From Theropithecus gelada (taxonomy: Eukaryota; Chordata; Mammalia; Primates; Cercopithecidae): a DNA stretch of 64,000 nucleotides. Shown here piece by piece: positions 1 through 12,090 of this stretch (position 1 is its first letter; each line of letters starts with the position of its first letter). A model generated the notes under the pieces. That model was not told where the DNA came from and did no database searches. It worked only from the letters and a program-made list of their open reading frames with translations. Both the position numbers and the translations under genes were made by a program. The stretch lies in the NCBI RefSeq assembly GCF_003255815.1, contig NC_037689.1, forward strand, positions 56,061,085 to 56,125,084. The letters are read 5' to 3'.

Positions 1-673
1 TTTCATTTGTTCATGCTTAAAATTACAGTTGCACAGGCAACCCGAGTACTGTTCAATCATTTGCAGTTATTTTTTCTATATTTCTGTGTTTACATATTCA
101 TTTTAATCTTTTATTTATTCAGATATCTATACACATTAACATTTAGACTATTCAGCTGACTTTTAAAAAACAATGAAGCAGATGTCATTTAATTGTTTTA
201 CTGATATTTCCATGAGGGTTTCAATATTGCTCTTTTGTCTGAATTTTTGTTACAAATATGAAAATATGTTTCCCATGAGTAGTATTGTTTTGTAAAAGAA
301 ATCAGTAAACTAATTTACAAACTCGTATATAACAAAATCAAATAATTTTATGGACTGTAATGTTTTCTGCATTTCTACTACATTTTTGTGTGCTTTATAC
401 ATTTCTATTGTAGCATTTACCTAAATTATGTATTTATTTGCATGTCTTTCTCTTTTATGTGTAGACTTGTGCCTAGGACTCTGCTTGATCTTAAAACTCA
501 TGAAGATTTTTTAATAAATGGATTATCATGGGTGAACGTATAATGAATCGACTTTATGCTAAATAGTTTTCTTTGTAAATCTTATGTTAGGTTTTACAAT
601 TTATAGAGTATTTTTCTTTTTGAGGGATACACACTTATTTGCTCCTCTTTTTTTCCAGATTCAAAAACTCTTA
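1..673. other. Unassigned AT-rich DNA
   Basis: AT-rich sequence with no repeat I can name and no credible coding frame. A short open frame near 584-796 is rich in F, L and I and runs into the duplicated block that follows, so it is taken as chance. Confidence 0.5.
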
Positions 674-1031
674 CCTTCAAATATGTTCATAATTTCTTTA
701 ATTCTATTTTGTAGTCATCAAGGAAAATGGGGGTGTTCATTTTATGTACTAGTTTGTTTCCTAATAGTAAATGTTAGTAATTGCTCTTATTTATAAATCT
801 AGAGCATTTTTCTTGTTGTTGGTTAAATGCAGTAGATCCTCACCAAACTTCTCTAACATAATAATACCTTTCTCTTGTGCCAAGCATATACTGTATTCAT
901 TTTCCCTTTCCTATATGTAGAGGCTTCATTCTCTTTTACATTATTGTGGTAAGGACGCTTAACATGAAATCTATCTTCCTTTAAAACTTTTAAGTGTACA
1001 ATAGAGTATTGTTAGCTACAGATACAATAGT
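674..1031 (-). repeat. Copy 1 of a duplicated ~355-bp block (L1M 3' UTR-like)
   Basis: Matches 2482-2833 in the same orientation at roughly nine bases in ten by eye, with a constant offset of about 1808. The right third resembles the 3' UTR of old L1M elements read in antisense (the 'gtacaatagagtattgtta' stretch). The left part is not assigned. Homology stops where a 20-T run begins. It is either two copies of one repeat family or a local duplication. Confidence 0.6.
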
Positions 1032-1032
1032 G

Positions 1033-1052
1033 TTTTTTTTTTTTTTTTTTTT
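1033..1052. repeat. Poly(T) tract, 20 bases
   Basis: An uninterrupted T run directly after the duplicated block. It may be a poly(A) tail on the minus strand, but I cannot identify a retroelement body beside it. Confidence 0.8.
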
Positions 1053-2481
1053 AACCTGAAACATAGTTCAGAGTTATTACACATCTCACCACAATCTATT
1101 TTATTGTATTGGTCCATAGTGGAAGTTTTGATTCATGTAATAAAATACATTTTAAAATTGCAATAAAAGATCCAGGGAGTTAATCTTCTAGCTGGTGAAA
1201 AGTATTACAAATTGTGTATTTGTTAATATTTTATTGCTTAAGAGTTATTACCACTTTTCCTTGAATTGAAGGGCCTAAAAGATAGACAGACAAATTTTGC
1301 CAAATGCTTTATTTTGAGATGTAATTTTTTTAACCTCATGACTGAGGAGAGAGCTGAAATTTCTCACATAAGGTGCAGCACAAATTTGATTTATGTGCAA
1401 CATAATCTCTTATAACTCTGACTGGAAAGAAAATACACAGTTATGAATTTGTTAGTGCCTAGAGAAACAATATCTTTAAAGTCAACAGGAGTGGATAAAA
1501 AGAAACTATTATGTGCTTTGTTGATATTCCAGTAACTGACCACATTGTTAAGTATATTCAATAGGCCAAATGTGTTTAAAATTTGATTTCGGAAAAGAAC
1601 AGGAATAGGCGATTTAACTATATAGAGTCTAATAGTGCTTAAAAAGATGTCCTTCATTGCTTTCTGTTAAATAAAATCTTGGTGATTTATTGATGTCATT
1701 ACACCATGTTACACACTCAGCACTCCTCCTCCAGTGTTCCCCAGAAAGACAAAATAAATGGTAAGGAAAAGAATCTGATATTCTTTTTTGGCTTATCTTA
1801 GAGCCTAAACCCAAAGACAAAGAACACTGGGTCAGGAGGAGTTAAATCTTTAGATCCTACTGCCTATAGATATGTACCTACTTTTTGCTTCTTCTGCTAA
1901 TTCAGTTTCCTTCACAATAAAGCTCACAATTGATCAGAGGTGGGGATTATGCATTCCAGGGTGCCAATGACAGCAGGGTAGGTGATGATTCTATTTTCTA
2001 CCCTAGACTTCTTTGAATCTGTGAATACTGACTTCTAGATGAGATTTCTGCTTTGTATCAGATGGGAAATCCAGTTGTTTCTTGTTCAAAACCTGGTAAT
2101 TCCTCAACATTCCCCACGCTCTGCTTATTTTGCTGTTCTAGTATTCCTCTACCCTTTGCTTTGTGGGATTTCCCATATTGAGAAATATAGAGACATCAGT
2201 GTTGGGTTTGCTAAAGGGATCCCACAGATCATTTGTCTTCCTACAGTCAACTGGCTCTGTAGAGTAATTGCATCCCATCTCCAAACACATAATGAGTTAA
2301 TTAATTATGATATTGTCCATTAACACTTTAATAAACCTTATCTTCTCTGTGACCAAACTTAGAGTTATTAATTCCCTAGCATTTTTCTCATAGCATGGAC
2401 TACTATCATCTAAAATTGCCCCAACACTTTCAAACTTTCGATTAATGCCTGAAATATCTTGTACTGAATTTCCTTGTCTTT
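1053..2481. other. Unassigned spacer between duplicated blocks
   Basis: About 1.4 kb of mixed-composition sequence. Small open frames on both strands (for example 2039-2323) show no recognisable domain. I see no repeat I can name. Confidence 0.45.
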
Positions 2482-3198
2482 CCTTCAAGTATGTTCATAA
2501 TTTCTTTAATTCTATTTTATAGTCATCAATGAAACCGGGGGTGTTCATTTTATGTTGTAGTTTGTGTCCTATTACTAAATTTCCATAATTGCATTTATTT
2601 ATAAATCTAGAGCATTTCTCTGTTCTTGGTTAAATAGACTAGATCCTCACCAAATATCTCTAACATAATAATACTTTTCTCTTGTGCCAAGCATATACTG
2701 TATTCATTTTCCCTTCCTATATGTAGAGGCTTCGTTCTCTTTTTCATTATTGTGGTAAGGATGCTTAACATGACATCTATCCTCCTTTAAAACTTTTAAG
2801 TTTACAATAGAGTATTGTTAACTATAGGCACAATGTCATACAGTAGATCTCTAGAACTTACTCATCTTGTATAAATGAAACTGTATACTCATTGAGGAAC
2901 AACTTCCCATTTCCCCATTTCCCCATTCCCCAGGCTCCTGGCAACCACCATTCTACTCTCTGTTTCTATGAGTTTGACTATTTTAGATGCCTCATGTAAG
3001 TAGAATTATGCAGTCATGTCTTTCCATAACTGCTTCATTTTACTCAGTATAATGTTCTCCAGGTCCATTCATATTGTCACATATGGCAGGATTTCATTCC
3101 TTTTTTAAGGCTGAATATTATTCCATTGTATGTATATGTCACATTTGCTTTAATTATCTATTGATGGGCATTTAGGTTGTTTCCATATCTTGGCTATT
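2482..3198 (-). mobile_element. L1M 3' end, minus strand (3' segment of a 5'-inverted L1)
   Basis: Begins with copy 2 of the duplicated block and continues through L1M 3' UTR into the end of ORF2, all in antisense. The familiar stretches on picking up a mobile 'ttccattgta' site and the 'ccatatcttggctattg' end are recognisable. The following segment 3199-3580 is L1 in the opposite orientation and comes from the ORF2 part immediately upstream of this one. Together they form one L1 whose 5' part was inverted during insertion. Confidence 0.7.
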
Positions 3199-3580
3199 GG
3201 GCAAATTACTTGAATAGATATTTCTTCAAAGAAGACATACAAATGGCCAACAAGTATATGACAAGACACTCAACATCATTAGTCATCAGGAAAATGAAAA
3301 TCAAAATCACAATGAACTATCACCTCAGACCTCTTAGGCTGGCTATCATATATATGAAAAAAAAGATAGCTATTGGCAAAGATGTAGAAAAAAATGGAAG
3401 TGTACCCTTGTACACTGTAGGTGGGAATGTAAAATGGTTTAGCCTCTATGGAAAATAGTATGGAGATTCCCAGGAATTTTTTAAAAATAGAAGTACCATA
3501 TGATCCAGTGAAACTACTTCTGTGTATGTATCCGAAGAATTGCGATTAGAATCTCAGATATCTGCATTCCCATGTTATTG
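3199..3580 (+). mobile_element. L1M ORF2 C-terminal segment, inverted
   Basis: Sense-strand remnant of the L1 ORF2 C-terminal region. The frame starting near 3177 still reads a diverged version of the K-E-D-I-Q-M-A-N-K-Y stretch followed by the basic and tryptophan-poor tail. It ends at 'cccatgttattg', which in a normal L1 is followed almost at once by the sequence found in antisense at 3198. It is the inverted 5' part of the neighbouring minus-strand L1 and is coding-dead. Confidence 0.7.
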
Positions 3581-3705
3581 AGACCCGCTTCTAAGACCAC
3601 AAACCTTCCACAAATAATCTACTTACCTTCCTTTAGCTCAAGCTATTTAGTAGTTTCCAATTTCTATTTCTGAAGGGAAATAGTCCTCGGAGCAGCATTA
3701 TTTCT

Positions 3706-3707
3706 AT

Positions 3708-3746
<39 letters not shown>

Positions 3747-3749
3747 TTT
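3706..3749. repeat. (ATTT)n microsatellite at an Alu tail
   Basis: About eleven TTTA units immediately left of a minus-strand Alu, where its poly(A) tail should be. It probably grew from a mutated tail. Confidence 0.85.
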
Positions 3750-4032
3750 GAGACAGAGTTTCACTCTTTTTGTCCAGACTGCAGTGCAATGATGCGATTT
3801 TGGCTCACCACAGCCTCCACCTCCTGGGTTCAAGCGATTCTCCTGCCTCAGCTTCCTGAGTAGCTGGGATTACAGGCATGCGCCACCACGTCTGGCTAAT
3901 TTTGTATTTTTAGTAGAGACGGGGTTTCTCCATGTTGGTCAGGCTGGTCTCCAACTCCCGACCTCAGGTGATTCGCTTGCCTTGGCCTCCCAAAGTGCTG
4001 AGATTACAGGCGTGAGCCACCGCACCCAGTCC
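3750..4032 (-). mobile_element. Alu, S-type, full length, minus strand
   Basis: Reads in reverse from 'gagacagagtttcactc' to 'gtgagccaccgcaccca'. Both arms are present. Its divergence fits an AluS rather than the younger monkey AluY copies further on. The tail has become an ATTT microsatellite. Confidence 0.9.
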
Positions 4033-4816
4033 TCTTTATTTAATATACTTTATAATCTCTCTAAAGAAAAAAATGACAAACTGTTTTCATGGTAACTTTA
4101 TCTACCTGATAACCAAACCAACAAATTCCTGGAATATGTTCCCTTAGTAATGTTTTTCCGGAGAAATTTATGTTAATTTCAGGTTTAAAATGTTGTCTCC
4201 ATTTTAATTTTTTTTTTATTTTACATTTCCAATCTTCTTTCCCATTCATAGGAAATAGTTATAATGTGTTACATACACTTTTGTTTGTTTTCATGAAAAA
4301 TGTGCTTTATATTTTATGTGCAAGCATTTTTAATATACAAAACTGTTATTGTATAATATATTTCATTCTATTTTTTACTGCTTATCATGTATTGCATTAT
4401 TGTTCAAAGCATTTGCTGCCCCTTACTGTATGAGGATTATACTTCCCTTCTCCATTAATATCAGACTTGACTAGGGGACCTTGTTTGGCCAATGAAATGT
4501 GATAAGTGGCACGTGTCTTTCTTTCTTTTTTTTTTTTTTATTTATATCTCTGTCTCAACTAGACATAAGACGTTTCATTGCCAGTTTGAAAGTTAAATGT
4601 TGTATTTCTCATTACTGCTGTCTTAAGACCAGTCTCATGTGTAATTAGCCCTATGGATAGTTTAAACTCACAAAATTCACATTTTCCTACAAAAATCACA
4701 AATATTTTCCTAAACTTCCTGTTTCTTCATTCTTCTTCTTATCTACTCCTGTAATTTGGATATTGTCCATGATTATAGTTCCCCATTGTTGAAGATAAAT
4801 GCTTTCTTCAGTGTTA

Positions 4817-4821
<5 letters not shown>
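4033..4821. other. Unassigned AT-rich DNA
   Basis: No gene or nameable repeat. Around 4440-4520 a less AT-rich stretch containing 'ttggccaatgaaatgtg' looks like part of a widespread old repeat, but I cannot assign the family. A T-rich run lies at 4528-4540. Confidence 0.4.

Positions 4822-4851
<30 letters not shown>
4822..4851. repeat. Poly(A) tract, 30 bases
   Basis: A pure A run with no SINE or L1 body recognisable on its left side. It may be an orphan tail or a simple homopolymer expansion. Confidence 0.85.
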
Positions 4852-4855
<4 letters not shown>

Positions 4856-4984
4856 ACCGACGTATTGTGTAACTCTTATATTTAGCATCTTTTGCTGCAA
4901 CTTTGAGATTTATTTATCCTGCTATCTAAGCAACTCCTCTAAATATAACTATATTTCATTATTTCAAAAAATGGCGTTTTCAAC

Positions 4985-5595
4985 ACATTTGGGGTCTTTT
5001 TAAAAAAACTTTCTGAAGCATCTCTTGTAATACCTGACCTTTGCATTTGAATGACAGTTTAGTTGGATGTAAAATTCTGTTTACAAAATATTTTCCTTCA
5101 ATTAAAAAAATATTGTTCTATTGTCTGCTAGAATCCCACATTGTGTTGAGAAGGTTCATTCTTCTTTTGTATTTTTCTGTCTGAAAGTTTTGAAGTTTTA
5201 ATAATTTTTAACTTTATATCTTTTCAGTTTAACAATCCATGACATGAGTTATTTCATCTTTCTTTATTTCTAAGAGTCTTATTTTGACCATTACTTAAAA
5301 ATTATCCTTCTGTCTGTTATTATTTTCTGCTCTATTGAAGACTATAAGTATCTGAATATTGATGATGCTATTCAAATTCACTCTTTTTCTCTTTCAGTCT
5401 AGCTTCTATTTTTGCATGATTTCTTGGTGCTTTTGGAAAAATTCTTCATTCAGATCTTCCATTGTACTACATTTTTCATCTTTTTTTAAAAAAACTACAC
5501 ATGATCCAAATATTTGGTTACTGATTTTAATTATTATAATTTTCTTACCTGATTTTTATAATTTCTAAAAATATTTTTGTTTGTATATTATTAAT
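4985..5595 (-). mobile_element. Ancient L1M/HAL1-like ORF1-region fragment (tentative)
   Basis: The order of phrases resembles the antisense of the ORF1/5' region of old L1M or HAL1 elements ('tcttgtaatacctgac', 'agttggatgtaaaattct', the later 'agtctagcttctatttt'). Divergence is heavy and there is no open frame. The assignment is from memory, so confidence is low. Confidence 0.4.
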
Positions 5596-5989
5596 ATATA
5601 AATCTAGCATTATCTGTTTATTTTTAATTACTTAACTGTTAGTTGAAATAATTCTGCTATTGATGCTGTATGCTGTTAATTTTGAATTTTCCTTCAAAAT
5701 AAATATATGATGTTGGATGTTTTGCTTTTGAATTAATGTTCCCCTTAAGATAGCAGATAAATGCTTCATAAACAGATAAAGAAATATTCCCTAGGGAGAT
5801 GCCAAAAACCAGAAATTAATTTTTGTTGATTCAATTTGGTCTAATTAGAGGAGAGTATAAAATTTCCAGGTAGAAAGGCTAATGAGAGGCAAATAAGCTA
5901 AAGACACAGAATAATACATATATATTCTTCCATTTAAATGAAAGTCAGAAATGGGCACACCAAATTTATGATGCGAGAGGTCATTGCAG
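5596..5989. other. Unassigned AT-rich DNA
   Basis: Very AT-rich stretch with no recognised repeat or frame. Confidence 0.4.
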
Positions 5990-8010
5990 CTTTTGAAGTT
6001 AGCATCTTCTTTCAACTATTTTAGAATGTAAACTTTGTCAAAATTCAAGCAACCACATATAAAAAGGTCTGTTCCTGGATTTTCTATTGTATTGCATTGT
6101 TTTATTTTTCTGTCTTTATATAAATAACACACTGTTTTAATCACTGTAACTTTGTAATACATCTCGATATTTGACAGTGTTAGTGTGCCAGCTTTACTTT
6201 TATTTTTTAAAATTGTCTTAGCTAGTTTTGCCCTTTGCATTGGGATATATACATATCAATGTATATGTAAAACATACTTCTTAATTTACACATGTATGCA
6301 CACATTCACTTAACAAGTTGCTATAATTTTGACTGGTATTGAATTCACATATGAACATTTAGGGATAATTACATCTTACCATAATATGTCTTCTAATTCT
6401 TGAACCCAGACTATTCCTCCACTTACTTAGGTCTTCCTCAATTATTTGAAATTGTGTTTTATGTTTTTCATCTTATAGAAATTGCACACACTATTTTTAA
6501 TTTATAAATATATATTGGTATGGTTTATGCTACACTCGATATCCTTTTTAAGCATTCCTTTTTCATTTGTCTGTTGCTGCTATGTAGAAATATAATTAAA
6601 TACTATATATTGACATTGTATCAGTGAACTTTCTAAGTTCACTAATTAATTTCAAATATTTGTACACTATTTTGAATTTTATGCATTCACAATTGTACCA
6701 TCTTCAGGTAATGAGTATTTTGTTTCTTCCTTTCTAATTGCTAAAAATTTCATTCTAAATATACTAAATCAGACCGCCAGAACTACGCTGAATAGAAGTA
6801 AATATAAAATATATCTTCTTGTTTTTGTTCTTCAAGGAAAACAATTCAGCTTAATTTAATTACATATGATATATGCTTTAGTTTTCTCAGATAACTTTTC
6901 AAAATAAAAAAAATTGTTTTGTCAAAAAAATTGTTTTGTTCATCATTTGCCAATAGATTTTGTCATGAATGGCTATCATTAATTAATGACGAATTTCATT
7001 AAATGCTTTTTTCTGAACCCATTATGCTAATCATGTGATATTCTCTCTATTTCTCTTTTAATGTGAATTGTATGGATTGATTTTTAACTTGTTGATATTT
7101 ATTTAGAACTTAGCGTATATATTCATGAGAAAAATGTATCTTTTGATTTATTTTCTTTCAATGTCTTTGTGAGGGTTTGATTTGGGTTATGCAGACTTCA
7201 TAAAATGATTTGATACGTACCTCTGCCACCTTTTGATTATCTGGATGAGTATGAATAATGTTTGATATTAGTTCTTACATAAATGTTTGAGAGAATTAAC
7301 CAGCAAAGCCATTTGACCTAGTTTTCTTTCCACAAAAGTCTTTATTTACAGTTTTAAATTATGTAATAGATATGAATTGTTGTGATTTTGTATTTTTTAT
7401 TGCGCCAGTCTTAATAAGTTATGTTTCTGGGACTATTTCCTTATACAAGTTTTTCTTTTTATTGACATAAAGTTGTCCATAAATGTTCTTATTTCATCTT
7501 TCAAATCTGTAGAATCTTTATTTATACCCCCTTTTCATTCCCGATATTATTTTAGTTCCTTCTATTTTTTTGTTTTGTTGAAAAAAAAAAGCTCTCTTTG
7601 CAGTCCATAATTTTACTTTTTCTGATTGTTCTCTTTAACTTGACTTTCAGCAGTTCTATTATAATATGCCTAGATGTGGCTTTCTTTGTATTTGCCCTAC
7701 TTGGAGTGTAGAATTTCTTGAACTTGTGTTTTGATATCATTAATCAGTTTTGGAAAAAATCTCAGCCATTATCTGTTGCAATATTGCCCTGCACTTTTCT
7801 CTCTTCTCTCCTTCATGGCCCTCATTTGCATTATACTAGTCATTTTCACTGTGCCCCATATGTTTCTCGTGCTCTTTTTTTGTACTTGTCATTCTGTTTG
7901 CTCTCCGTGTTTCAGTCTGTGACATCTCTTGGTTTGTTTCAATAACTGTGACATCTCTTGGTTTGTTTCTATTGTCTGTCATATTTTTCTTTTGGTCTTT
8001 TGTTATACTT
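5990..8010 (-). mobile_element. Degenerate L1M element, minus strand (ORF2 then ORF1-like)
   Basis: Reading leftward, remnants appear in L1 order: ORF1-like sequence at about 7600-8010, reverse-transcriptase-region sequence at about 6950-7560, and the ORF2 C-terminal side at 6016-6240. The last still encodes a recognisable but diverged L1 ORF2 peptide on the minus strand (A-K-T-I-L-K-N-K-S-K-A-G, then Y-Y-K-V-T-V-I-K-T). Several internal parts are missing, which is normal for an L1 this old. No function is left. Confidence 0.6.
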
Positions 8011-9209
8011 GTAAAGTTTCTGTTAAATCCAAGACGTTGTTTTGAGTCTATTAAGTTTCTAAGTAATGGTATTTTTTTCTAGAGTTGATCTACTCCATAT
8101 ACCTTGGTAAACTAAGGGTCGGTTGATCTTAAATTAAATAGGGACTCAGCCAACTAAGCCTTATAGGTTCATTCCACTTTTGGTTCTTATCTGCTCTTCA
8201 AAATTAGTCCTCCCACTTCCAAATGAAAGATTAGGACATTTACTAAGATCCTTTCTTCCTTGGTGTGCTTTGGACATCAGTTGTGTCACCTCAGAATAAA
8301 GAGATTATTGAAACCTCTACTACTTGTCTTTTAGAAACTTTCAGGTTAGGTTTTCTGCTTTTTACCCTGAGACAGTTTAATAATTTAGCAAATGCCTTCA
8401 AGTGAAACTTGACTTTCAACTCTGCCCCTTTTATCTCATGTCGGTCTTTCAAGTCCTGTCTGTCTTGGCAGCCACATACTTCAATTTTTGTCTCTTCTGC
8501 TTTGTGAGTTTGCTAAAAAGCTCTGTTGGCTTTTCTGCCTCTAAGCCGCAGCATTTTACTGGATTTGCAGCATCTTGCTCCATGCCAAGAACAGGCAAAT
8601 GTTCCTGGGAAAATTCAACTCACAGGGTGTTTGCTCACTTGTTTGCAGTTCACTTCTTTTGAGAAATTTGACTACTCAAATTCTGTGGGGTTCAATTTTA
8701 ATCTGATAGAATGCCTTTCAAGGCATATGTTTGGATAGATTTTTTCCCTTAATCTGGCTCTTTAAATTTTATAGCAGTAACATTGGTTTTTCACAAGCTA
8801 CTTTATCATAGCCAGGAGCTTAATTCCCATCAAGCCACCTCTGATTAATTTTTTTGGCTACCATTCCACCAGGAAACAGACATGGTCATTACATTCACCT
8901 TTACAGCCTTCAGAGGAATCAACATTGGAAATAGGCACACTCCCTGGTTTTTAGGAAAGTGGTGAGATAAAAAACATCCCTGGAAGCCCTTTACCTGTGC
9001 TCATAAATTTCTTATCTCAGCAGGTCTTTTTCGTTGCCCATGTTATACCTCAGACAGCAGCACTAGTGGCCCCACTGATGTGAGCCATTTCTCAGCCAAA
9101 GAAACATGTTAAAATTGTCCCAAGGCAATGAGAGTCAGCAACAGGAGCAGAATTTTTAAAGTTCTTTAATTCCAAATTTTTCTGGTACAGTCAACGTCAG
9201 TTTCTCACC
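8011..9209. other. Unassigned DNA
   Basis: A less AT-rich 1.2 kb. Overlapping frames at 8402-8738 show no domain. Some of it may be the upstream part of the ERVL provirus that follows, but I cannot show that. Confidence 0.4.
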
Positions 9210-11730
9210 AGCTTAGCTCTTTGATTAAAGAAGAAGCTGGGTATCCTTGAGGAAAGACCCTGCTATGCTGCCAAAAATTTAAACCTATAATATGTCTCCT
9301 AGCCTTCTCCAAAGGGACCTATGGCATTTTACCAGAGAGATTGTACACAGAGGAAATAGAAATAATAAGATGTCTGATGATTACTGAACACTGAACTGAT
9401 CCTAATTACAAGACAAAATGTCACTGTGTTCTGCCAATCAGAGTAAGACCTACAGAAGTTAGGTAATGGAATTTTAGCTCAGATCCTTCTCACACTGAGT
9501 CTAGTTGGTCCCCAAACACATCCTGTAGTTATTTCCATACTTCTAGAATACAGAATTGTAGTAGTTATACTTAGCAACTGGTAGAATACAAATATAAGTT
9601 TCTTGAACTCTCATGTTGAGGGATATTATGGTAGGAAAGCCCAAGTGGAAACTACTAGAACTTCTTCTACTGAGGAAAACAGTAAGTCAGAAGGGATAAC
9701 ACATTCCTGGAGAGCTGGCAGAGATTAGTGCCACCACTCAGGACTAGAAGGATGCAAAGGAGATGATTCCCACAACAACCCCATTAAATTCACCTATTTG
9801 GCTTATGTAGAAAACAGATAAACCTTGGAAAATGACAGTGGATTATCATACATATAACCAGGTGGTGACTCCAATTTCAGCTGCTGTTCTAGATATGGTT
9901 TGGTTGCTTGAGCAAATTAACACACACCTGATATCTGGTATACAGCTAATAACCTGAAAAATGCTTTTTTCCTCCAAACTTGCTACTAAAGCCCACCAGA
10001 GCAGTTTCCTTTCATTTGGCAAGCCAACAATACATCGCTCTCCTAACTCAGGGATATATCAGCTCCCTGGATCTATGTTAAAGTTTAGTCCACCTTGCTT
10101 ACCTTTCCTTTCCACAAGACATCATCAGACTGGTTCACTAAATGGATGACATTATGTTAATTGGACCGAGTGAGCAAGAACTATCAGCTACTATGGACTT
10201 TTTGATAGGGAATTTGTTTGTCAAATGGTGGGAAATACATCCAACAAAAATTCATGGGTCTTACACTTCAATTACCAGGTACTTAGTGGTGGTGACAATT
10301 TTAATATATCCTAGATTTCTAAGTGGTTGTGTCTGGTTCTACCACCAGAAAATGAGATCCAACACCTAGTGGGCTTCTTTGGATTTTGGAAGCAACACAT
10401 TTTTCATTTGGTTGTGCTACCCCATCCCATTTATTGCATGACGAAAAAAGTTGCAGTTTTGAGTGGAGCCCAGAAAAAGAGAAGGTTTGGAAACAGGTTC
10501 CAAACTGCTGTGGAAGCTGCTCTGCCACTTGGGCCATATGATTCAGCAGATCCAATGGTGCTTGAAGTTTGAGTGGCAGGTAGAGATGCTGTTTAAAGCC
10601 TTTAGGAGGCCCTATAGGTAAATCATACTGCAGACATCTATGAGTTGAAGCAAAGCCTTGCCATCCTTTGTGGGTAGTTACTTTTCTTCTGATAAACAGT
10701 TTTTGGCCTTAGTAGAGGCTGAACACCTAGCCATGGACCACCAAGTTCCCGTGTGACCTCAGTTGCCCATCATGAACTGAGTGTTGTCTGACCTACCAAG
10801 CTTATAGTTGGGTGTATACAGCAGTACTCCATAAACAAATGGAAGTGGTATATATGAGATTGGGCCTGAGCAGGTCCTGAAGGCACCAATAACTTACATG
10901 AAGAAATTGCACATATGCCAGTGATCTTCCTTTTGCTACACTGCCTTCTCTCTCTCAATCTCCATCTATGGCCTAATGATAAATTCTCTACAATCAGAAG
11001 ACAAAGGAAGAGAATAATTGAGCCTGGTATACAAATGGCTCTGCATAATATGTAAGCATCACCTGAAAGTGGACAGCTGCAGCACTACAGCCCCTCTCTA
11101 AGACATTCCTGAAGGACAGGGAAGAAAAAAAAAAGTGAGGGGAAATTTTGCTTGGAAAATTTTATTTTTCTTGGAAGGAGAAATGGCCAGATGTGTGAAT
11201 GAATACTGATTCATGGGCTGTAGCCAAGAGTTTTATTGGATGGTCAGGGACTTGGTAGGAGCATGACTGAAAAATTGGGTACTAAGAAATTTGGGGAAGA
11301 GGAATATAGCCAGACCTCTCTGAATAGGTGAAAAATGTTTTTAAAAACTCCATTTCATGTGAATGTTCACCAAAGGATAACCTTAGCATAGACGGCTTTT
11401 AATAATTAAGTGGACAAGATTACTTATTCTGTGTATCCCAGTCAGCCTCTTTATCCTGCCTCCTGTGTCATTGTCCCATGGTCTCATGAACAAAGTGGCC
11501 ATGTTTGGCAGGAATGGAGGCTATGAGCTTAGAAATAAGGATTTCTACTAACCAAGGCCAAACTGGCTACAGCCACTGCTGAGTGGGCAATAAACCAACT
11601 GTAGTTACCAGCAATGGGTCTATAATATGGTACCATTTTCTGTGGTTGGTCACTAGCTACCTTGTGGCAGGCTAATTACAATGGATCACTTCCATCGTGG
11701 AAGGGAAGGCACTTTCTTCTTACTAGAAGA
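9210..11730 (+). pseudogene. ERVL-type endogenous retrovirus pol remnant, part 1 (RT, RNase H, integrase N-terminus)
   Basis: Endogenous retroviral pol on the plus strand, heavily broken. The finger side of the reverse transcriptase lies near 9700-10000 and the catalytic Y-x-D-D region near 10139, where the first codon of the motif is now a stop (taa) ahead of M-D-D. The connection and RNase H start are at about 10340-10960, and the integrase zinc-finger region is near 11460-11540. Frames of 60-80 codons are separated by stops and shifts. The overall match is to class III (ERVL) pol, which normally lacks env. An inserted MaLR LTR interrupts it at 11736. Confidence 0.7.
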
Positions 11731-11735
11731 GATGT

Positions 11736-12090
11736 TGCTATGGTCTGAATGTTTGTATCTCTCCAAAAATTATAGGCTGAAGCCTAACCCCCAAGGTAAT
11801 GATTTAGGAGGGGGGCCTTTTAGGGGTTGATTAGGTCGTGAGAGAAGAGCCTTCATAAATGGATTAGTGCCCTTATAAAAGAGGATTAAGGTATCTTGTT
11901 CATCCTTTCAGTCATGTGAGGACATAACCAGAAGGCATCACCAATGAAGAATGGGCCTTCATCAGACATCCAATCTGCAGGCCTCTTGATCTTGGACTTC
12001 CTAACCTACAGAATTGTGAGTGTTAAAATTCTGTTTTTAATAAATTACCCATCCTAAAGTATTTTTCTTATAGCAGGCCAAACTGAGACG
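11736..12090 (+). mobile_element. MaLR solo LTR (MLT1/MST-like) inside ERVL integrase
   Basis: Starts 'tgctatggtctgaatg' and ends near 'aactgagacg', the ends expected for MaLR LTRs. The poly(A)-signal area 'tttttaataaattaccc' is present. Flanking 5-mers 'gatgt' (11731-11735) and 'gatac' (12091-12095) agree at three of five bases, a decayed target duplication. ERVL pol continues on the other side, so this LTR arrived after the ERVL provirus. Confidence 0.75.
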
